Positions 57,560 to 64,000 of a DNA stretch of 64,000 bases are shown here, one piece after another (positions within the stretch are counted from its first letter, which is position 1; each line of letters opens with the position of its first letter). This DNA is from Anisodus tanguticus (Eukaryota; Streptophyta; Magnoliopsida; Solanales; Solanaceae). The notes under the pieces were generated by a model. It was not told the origin of the DNA, made no database searches, and saw nothing but the letters and a program-made list of their open reading frames with translations. A program made the translations under genes and the position numbers. Location of the stretch: assembly GCA_034509755.1 (NCBI GenBank), contig CM067555.1:24316142-24380141 (forward strand). Reading direction: 5' to 3'.

Positions 57560-60500
57560 CCCCTCAGTCTGAGCGAGAGGAGGCCGGATGCTAAGACTAG
57601 ATCTGAAGTCAAGGAAAAGCTGTCTAGGAAGGCCTTTTGTGAATATATCTGCATACTGATAAGAGGAAGGCACATGTAATACTTTGACATGACCGAGAAC
57701 AAACTTCTCACGAAAAAAGTGGACGTCCATCTCAATGCCGTATTATGAGATAGATAGATGGAAGATAAATTATCACAATAGACCAGAGACGCCTTACGCA
57801 ACGGACACTGAAGCTCCAAAAGAAGGTTTTGAAGCCAACAAATCTCAGCAACAACTCTGTATTCTACTTCTACACTCGAATGGGATAATATGGCTTGTCT
57901 CTTGGCAGACCAAGAAATGAGATCATTCCCCAAGAATACACAGTAGCCTGAGGTGGATCGCCGCGTGTCTGGACAACCTGCCCAATCAACATCCATATAT
58001 GACAACAACCTGGTCGGTGCTGAGGTGTAGAGATGCAATTCATAATCAAGTGTGCCCTTAACGTATCGAATGATATGTTTAAGAGTAGTAAAATGAGGCT
58101 CCTTGGGGCATGCATGAATAAGCATACCTACTGAACATCATAAGCAATGTCAGATCTCGTGAAAGTAAGGTACTGTAGGACACCTGCAAGACTCTGATAG
58201 AGAGTGGGATCTAACACTGGATCACCATCCAAAGCATTGAGATTTGACTTAGAGTCAACTGGAGTAGACATGATCTTGCAATTTGCCATTTTAGCCCTGT
58301 ACACAATCTCCTCTGCATACTTACGTTGACAAAGAAAGATAGTGTCTACAGATCAAGTCACTGAAATCCCCAAAAAATAGCTCAACTTCTCCAAGTCAGT
58401 CATAGCAAATTCCAATTTGAGCGGTGCAATGATTTCATTTTTCAACAACTCAGATGAGGCAGTGAGAAAAATATCATCCACATACAATAACAAATATGCA
58501 ATGCTACTACCTCTATGAAAAATAAATAGAGAATTATCACACTTGATGCAAACAAACCCAGTCTGCAAAGCGATCATACCACGCTCGAGGGGCTTTTTTC
58601 AAGCCATAAAGTGACTTATGGAGATAACATACATACTGAGGGAAAGCCGAATGGACAAAATCAGGCGGCTGATGCATATAAACAGTTTCTTTCAAATCCC
58701 CTTGTAGAAAAGCATTTTTCACATCAAGCTGATGAATCACCTATAGCAATACTCAAAACTGGGCGAATAGTAGCCGGTTTGACAACCAGACTGAATGTCT
58801 CACCACAATCAATACCCCTCTTGCTGATTAGTGTCATTAGTCACAAGCCTCAACTTTTACCTCTTGAAAAATCCGCATGTATCAGATCATATTCACCCTC
58901 TTAGGTCTAGGAAACAAGTTCCAAGTGTGCTATTTCATTAAAACATTAAATTTCTCATGCATGGCCGCATTCCAATTGGGGATATGGTTTGTGCAGATAG
59001 GTTAAAGTGGACCTTGGGTTTAAAAATCCTGTGTTGGGCATGGGTTTACATGTGGTGAGTGGGGGCAGGGGTAAGTTGAGTGGTGGAGAGGTCTGTCGGG
59101 TTAGTGATGGCAGCGATGATGTTTGGTATGGGTGAGGGTTGGTCAATGTGGGCTGGGGGAGGAAAATTGGTATTGGGTGACTGAGATATTATAGGTGAGC
59201 TCGGGGAACTGGGCGAAGCCAGATCCGGCGATGAGGGGAGGTCTGGATGGCGGTGACGGTGCTTGGAAAGGCTGGGTAGGGTCTAATTTTGGTTATTGTG
59301 TGCGCTTCGGGTTGCTGGTATAGTGTAGGGGTAGGTGTGGGTGATCGAAAGGTCGGCGGTAGGCGACAGCGACAGTGGGGGTGGTGGTGGATTTTGTCAA
59401 TGGGGAGGAGATGCGAGACTGAGATGGGTCAGGGGTGAGACCGATCGATTTTCGATAGGTATGGTGTCGATCAGCGAGGACAGTGGACTGGTGAAGTGAC
59501 TGCCGGGAGTGGCAGTGATACGTGACAGTCACGGTGACTGGGACTGTGGTGGTGGTGGACTGATGCAGTTCACGAAGTATGACAGTGGAGGTGTCAGACT
59601 CATCTAGAAAGGTATAGTATGTGTTTTGGAATTTTTGAATATTATGCAAAGGGAAAAATCATCTCGTCAAACGTAACGTAACGAGAGACGTGAATTTTGA
59701 GAGTGGACAAGTCATAGCACAAGTAACCCCTATGATTGGATGAAAAACCTAAGAAGACACACGAGTGGTCCGGGGTGCTAATTTATGAGGGGCGGTGGAT
59801 GCAAGGTTTGGATAACACAGGCAACCAAAAATCTGAAGGTGATCATAGAATGGGAGCCGACAGTATAATATTTCAGTTGCGGTCATGTTATGAAGAGTGC
59901 TAGTTGGTAAAATATTAAGGACGTATTCTACCATTTTGACTACATACACCAAAAACGAGTGAGAGAGAGAGGCATGAAACATGAGAGTACAAACTATGTT
60001 ATTTATGATATGAAAGATTTGTTCTGCTTTGCCATTCTGAGGAGAGGTGTGAGGGCACAAAAAATGAAAAATCATGCCATTTTTTCAAAATTTGTGAAAC
60101 GTGGAATTATTAAATTCACGGACATTATTACATAGAAATTATTTTATGGATTTTTCAAATTGTGTTTTGATAAAACTGCAGAATTCAAGAAATTTGGCAA
60201 AGACTTCCGACTTGAAATTTATAGGGTAAATCCAATAAAGTGAGTAATAATCTAACAGGACTAGATAATATTTATGACCCAGAGAGCTAGTAATGGGAGA
60301 CGTCCACAAATCAGTATGAACAATATCAAAAGGAGAAACGTAACACTAAGAGATGATTTAAACGGAAGGCGAACATGTTTGCCTAACAGAAGAAAAACAC
60401 AATTTTTGGCAAGTTTCCCATTATTACAACGAATAAAATTATTGCTTGTAAGAAAATTAAAAATATAGGCTCCTGGGTGTCCAAGCCTATTATGCCAACT

Positions 60501-61983
60501 TGAAGGAGAGATGGTAGCGAGGGAGGTGTGTGAGCGGGAACTGGCAGCGGAGGTGGATGGGAAGGATAGAGATCCCCCGTGCTATTTCATCTCGTAAGAT
60601 GTCCCCATACTAAGATCCTTTAAAGTAAAACCAAAAGGGTCAAAGTCAACAGAGACAGAATTATTACGAGTAAATTTGCGGACATAGATTAAGTTTTTAA
60701 TGATATTAAGAGCATACATGACGTTATTTATGGAGAAGGGTGGGTGAGGTGGTTTGGTGTATGCGTTACCATAACCTTGAATTAAAATATGGTGTCCATT
60801 ACCAACATTAATATATTGAGGATACATTAAACGAAATAGTTCTAGAAGGTTACTTGCAGACTGGGTGAGGTGATACGTGGCCGCCATATGCATGTACCAA
60901 TTTTCATCGAGCTTCTGCGTCGGTGGGTTCCTGGCCCACTGAAACCTACTGCTGCGTTGTGAAATGGGCTTATTGCTGGCCTGGTCCAGGTACGGAAAAG
61001 GGCCTCTGCCTTGGGCCTGGTCCGGGGCCCAATAGACACATAGAACGGTAATTCTTCTTGGCCAGTGAAGTTGGTAGCTTGTACGCAACCCAGTTCGAGT
61101 TGATGGGCTACTGGCCAGTGGCAGCCCACTTACTAGAATTGGGGGCCTGTTGGTGGCCCTCTCTATCGCGGCCATGCCCCTTCCTTTTTGCACTATTTCT
61201 TCCGTAGTCGTCCCGCGGGTGGCTGTCAGGTGGTGGAGGTTGGGCGGTGGTGGCGGTATGTTACGGCGTGTTTTCAATGGATAACGCCTTTTGGTTGTAT
61301 TCGTCATGTTTGGCACGTCTAGTTTCCTCTAAAAGTAATTGGGGAGTGTGCCTTGTTGAAACTCAGTAGTGGATCGGCTTATTGAATCATAGTTGCGAGA
61401 GTATCATATTCACCTTTCGATAAACCTGCAACAACTTGTAGGACCATTTTAGTGTCGAAAATGGGCGTCCCCACGTTGGATAATTGGTCTGCAACTAATT
61501 TCAATTGTCTGGAACATTCGGACATGTTGGGAAATATTTTGAGACGTATATTATTGAATTATTCCTCCAAATACACTGCTCGAGTATTTTTGTTGTCCTA
61601 AAATATTTCTTCCAATCTAATTCATAATTCACGAGCCGTGGCACCTGTTTTCAAGATAGTGTGGAGGAGGTCTTTAGATATGGTTCCATAGATCCACTGT
61701 TTGACAATAGCGTCAAGACGACGCAATGTTGAGTCTGCAATGTTTAGAGGGCAAGGGATGGAGTCGTCAATATGATCAAGCACGTTGTACGCACAAGCAT
61801 GGATATTGAAGAGTTCAACCCACGAAGAGTATTGACCGTCTTCCTGATCAAGAATTAATGGAATGAAATTCTTGATATTTGAGATGGTGACAGCAGGATG
61901 GAACGAGGATGTGGATGATGGAGAGGGTTATCAATGACGTTTGTGGAGGATGCGGAAGCATTAGGATAAGTGGGAGGAGACAT
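57560..61983 (-). pseudogene. Copia element 3 gag-pol remnant
   Basis: Gag starts at 61983 (MSPPTYPNASASS) and runs to about 61320 (QYSSWVELFNIHA, KQWIYGTISKDLLHT). The protease region is in the 61316-60582 frame, where the DTGATHH-type motif reads HMAATYH, so the catalytic Asp is lost. Integrase lies at about 60330-59700 (FHFLCPHTSPQNGKAEQ). A variable linker is at about 59650-58960. RT spans about 58900-58353 with HQLDVKNAFLQGDLKETVY and intact YVDD (near 58470). RNase H is at about 58125-57590 (WAGCPDTRRSTSGYC). Multiple frameshifts are present. Confidence 0.9.
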
Positions 61984-62121
61984 GGTTTCTCAATGAAAGC
62001 CCAGAAAACTGTGAAAGGAGAAAAACAAATTCCGGCCGAGGAGGCAGAAAAAAATTTCAGCTAACGGGGGGGGGGAGACAAAGAAGATTTTTCTAGGTTA
62101 GGGTTTTGGCTTCTGATACCA

Positions 62122-62337
62122 TGTAGGATTGTATTAATCTCCTTTGGGGAGTCTTTCTCATTAATACAAAATATATATAGGTGTACAATGTTGAATCCTT
62201 TCTCATTAATACAAAATATATATAGGTGTACAATGTTGAATCATTTCTCATTAATACAAAATATATATAGGTGTACAATGTTGAATCCTTTCTAATTAAT
62301 ACAAAATATATATAGGTGTACATTGTACACGTGCTAC
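62122..62337 (-). repeat. Copia element 3, right (5') LTR with expanded internal repeats
   Basis: About 216 bp. It contains about 3.7 copies of a 45-bp unit where the other LTR has one. Confidence 0.88.
62159..62325. repeat. 45-bp tandem repeats within the LTR
   Basis: Units begin at 62159, 62204, 62249 and 62294 (last one partial). Because 45 is a multiple of three, the minus strand gives a repetitive peptide (TLYTYIYFVLMRKDS repeated), which is an artefact of the repeat and not a gene. Confidence 0.93.
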
Positions 62338-62350
62338 TAACTATATCCAT

Positions 62351-63008
62351 ATGAATTATGTCCCCTATCTCTATAAATATAAAGGAATTGTTCCATTATT
62401 ACTCACTAATAACAGTGGAATCAATGGCGCAGAGTCAAAAAGAACAAACACTATTAATAAACGAATCCAATAAATTTGCTCATTTTAGAGGAAATTCCTA
62501 TTTGATTTCTAATAGGGAAAGACTAAACACAAGAAAAATTCGCAGTAACATCACAAGGGAATGAATGGAACATGTAGGAATAATAGGTCCTATTCATTTT
62601 TTGTTGACCCTTATTTCATTTGATTGGATGCTTGATCACTCAGAGATTTTTGTGAGTTTCTTGTATATAATAAAGTACCCTCCGCCTCCTTCCACAACTA
62701 TTTAGATTTCCTATCGGGCTCTCCAATCTAATCCAGGGTCCAGTCATTAGACAATGCATTAATAATAGAAAATTTTGATTTGTAGTAGAAGGTAATTGCG
62801 AAGTCTTGATAGCCCCTCTAGCATTCAAATATTTCCTTGAAGCCTAAATATGCAATGCAGGGATATTTACAATTTTTTAGAAAAACCCAAACTTGATGTT
62901 TAAAATCAAACAAGTATCTTCAGTTTTCTTTCTCTGCTTCTGTTAGGGAATTATTCGGCGGGTTATATCAACAAAAGAAAAAAAAAGATTTTGAGTTTTT
63001 TGTTGATC
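62351..63008. other. petN to trnC spacer
   Basis: AT-rich plastid spacer upstream of petN and downstream of trnC. No gene was seen in it. Confidence 0.65.
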
Positions 63009-63079
63009 AGGCAACACCCGGATTTGAACTGGGAAAAAAGGATTTGCAGTCCTCTGCCTTACCACTCGGCCATGTCACC
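63009..63079 (-). tRNA. trnC-GCA: trnC-GCA, cysteine tRNA gene (near intact)
   Basis: Acceptor GGTGACA...TGTTGCC (with changes), D-arm GGCCGAGTGG, anticodon GCA in ACTGCAAATCC and T-arm AGTTCAAATCC are present. It follows petN on the same strand, as in plastomes. Confidence 0.88.
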
Positions 63080-64000
63080 AAAATGCTACAAATACAAAAT
63101 AGATGAAAACCTTCCGGGATTACTGAACTACTTTTTATTGTACTTTCACTTTGAGTTTTGTTTTCCTAATATTTTCCTAAAAGTCGACAAAATCCTAATC
63201 CTTCTTCCCTTTTGGTTGGGTTTGATTCATCCTTTCAATTTCAATTGAATCTATCTCAAAATTCATAATTTTCAAAACTTTTCTCTTACCTTTCTATCGA
63301 GAAATTAAATGTGGATTTTCAGTTGCAAAATCCAAAATTCAACTTTCTGAAAATAGGAACCATTAACTATTGACTTAAAATGCATGAATGATTCTTGGAT
63401 TTTAATCTCCAAATTTTGTTTTCCTAATGACATAAGAAAATACAACTTGATATATAACTAAGCAGTATGGATTTTGTCAATAAAAAAATCCTTCTCAATT
63501 TTAATTATTAATTATAACAACAATTATGAGTATATGTAAACCCCCCAAGACAAATTGTTAGACGGATATTTATTATTTATATATGTTCCCGATAGAGAAT
63601 TATTAGATATCAGAAAAGTATCATACTTCAATTTGAATTTTGAATTAAATAGAAAATTAAAATTATGTTTTCATAGAGCACAACATGTGTTGCCCCGAAT
63701 AGAACATAGAATGACAATAAAATATTTAAAGAGAAGAAAGACGGATATTAGAGATATCTCCGCAAGTGTTTACGCCATACAAACCTTCTTTTCTTATACA
63801 CTTCACAATTGTAGTCTACTCAAAAATCCATAAACAAAATCTCTCTCTTCTCTGTGAATCATTTTTTTGAATAACGAACTCCATAACATAAAGGGGGTTA
63901 AAGGCTAAAAATCTATTCTAATTCTATATATTCTTTCTGATTTTTATGCCTTTATCTCAGCGAACTAATCAAATGTCCAATCTATTTATTTTTCTGGTAT
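63080..64000. other. Region after trnC, probable trnC to rpoB spacer
   Basis: AT-rich. A 92-codon plus-strand frame at 63555-63833 (MLDGYLLFIYVPDREL start, basic carboxyl half) is not recognised and is not the rpoB amino terminus. By plastome order rpoB should begin past the window if the insertion continues. Confidence 0.5.

Larger units (their letters stand above)
57399..62337 (-). mobile_element. Copia element 3, LTR retrotransposon inserted in petN
   Basis: About 4.94 kb on the minus strand. The left (3') LTR is about 57399-57554 and the right (5') LTR about 62122-62337. The two differ mainly because the right LTR carries extra 45-bp repeats. A primer site TGGTATCAGAAGCC lies just inside the right LTR (about 62107-62121). 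All copia domains are present in order, with frameshifts and stops. It begins three bases into the petN frame plus ATA. Confidence 0.92.
57317..62350 (-). pseudogene. petN: petN pseudogene, cytochrome b6f subunit VIII, split by a copia element
   Basis: PetN (29 residues) is a one-helix subunit of cytochrome b6f. Its first bases, ATGGATATAGT on the minus strand, are at 62350-62338. The rest, from SLSWAALMVVFTFSLSLVVWG to the stop at 57317, is at 57317-57398. Nearly 5 kb of copia element lies between. GRSGL at the end has become GWSRL. A frame of 76 codons at 57317-57547 is an LTR-petN fusion and not a gene. Confidence 0.92.
1412..64000. other. Large nuclear insertion of plastid DNA (NUPT), collinear with inverted repeat B into the large single-copy region
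   Basis: Remnants of about 40 plastid genes follow each other in canonical plastome order and orientation. Nearly all carry disabling mutations, and the stretch is interrupted by nuclear-type retrotransposons with target-site duplications. The left edge is near 1412, inside the trnI-GAU intron. No right edge is visible, so the insertion may continue past the window, with rpoB expected next. The shared order and strand of all pieces argue for one integration followed by internal deletions rather than many small insertions. Confidence 0.93.

Noticed and set aside
62093..62350. Repetitive 85-codon minus-strand frame with TYIYFVL repeats as a gene
   Set aside because: It is the in-frame reading of the 45-bp LTR repeat and has no other support.
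1412..64000. A genuine chloroplast genome segment
   Set aside because: Almost all genes have stops and frameshifts, large gene blocks are missing, and nuclear LTR elements with target duplications interrupt coding regions.
1412..64000. Plastid DNA in a mitochondrial genome
   Set aside because: Complete copia and TRIM elements with target duplications and a LINE are nuclear hallmarks. No mitochondrial genes were seen.
1..64000. A novel defence, biosynthetic or other gene system
   Set aside because: Every coding region I could identify is a plastid pseudogene or a retrotransposon remnant. Nothing suggests cooperating functional genes.

Overview
This window is nuclear DNA of a flowering plant, most likely of the nightshade family (Solanaceae). 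Most of it is one large, decayed insertion of plastid DNA (a NUPT), later broken up by retrotransposons. The family assignment rests mainly on the accD remnant, whose amino-terminal half reads like the tobacco/tomato protein. A supporting hint is a LINE fragment of a type I associate with Solanaceae genomes. Nearly every plastid gene carries frameshifts, stop codons or deletions. Several complete retrotransposons with target-site duplications sit inside plastid genes, so this is neither a working chloroplast genome nor a recent sequencing contaminant.

Layout. Bases 1-1411 are nuclear and look like the LTR/leader/gag start of a Ty3/gypsy element. From about 1412 to the end of the window the plastid genes keep the order and strand they have in an ordinary angiosperm plastome read from inverted repeat B across the rps19 boundary into the large single-copy region. 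The order is trnI-GAU (part), rps7, ndhB, trnL-CAA, ycf15, ycf2, trnI-CAU, rpl23, rpl2, rps19, rpl22, [gap], cemA, ycf4, psaI, accD, rbcL, atpB, atpE, trnM, trnV, ndhC, ndhK, ndhJ, trnF, trnL-UAA, trnT-UGU, rps4, ycf3, psaA, [gap], psbC, psbD, trnT-GGU, trnE, trnY, trnD, psbM, petN, trnC. The simplest reading is a single integration of a plastome piece of roughly 75-80 kb, reduced since by deletions. Lost blocks are rrn16/trnV-GAC/rps12, rps3 through petA (the place now held by a gypsy fragment), trnS-GGA, ycf3 exon 3 with the psaA start, psaB through trnS-UGA, and parts of rpl2 and psbC.

Later insertions. Three related Ty1/copia elements lie in cemA (18867-23562, plus strand, TSD ATTTC), in the rps4-ycf3 spacer (40604-44899, minus, TSD GTAAT) and in petN (about 57399-62337, minus, TSD TTACT/TAACT). 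A 342-bp miniature LTR element (TRIM) sits in rps4 and a 5'-truncated LINE sits in psaA. Each is flanked by short direct repeats of plastid sequence, so all five arrived after the plastid DNA.

Function. I see no working gene system. Only rps19 (91 codons), psbM (34 codons) and a few tRNA genes remain structurally intact, and none has evidence of nuclear expression. Many stop codons are explained by C-to-T or G-to-A changes, the pattern expected from deamination of methylated cytosines in silent nuclear DNA. I did not find a previously undescribed biological system. The value of the window is as a layered record of organelle-to-nucleus transfer, deletion and transposon insertion.
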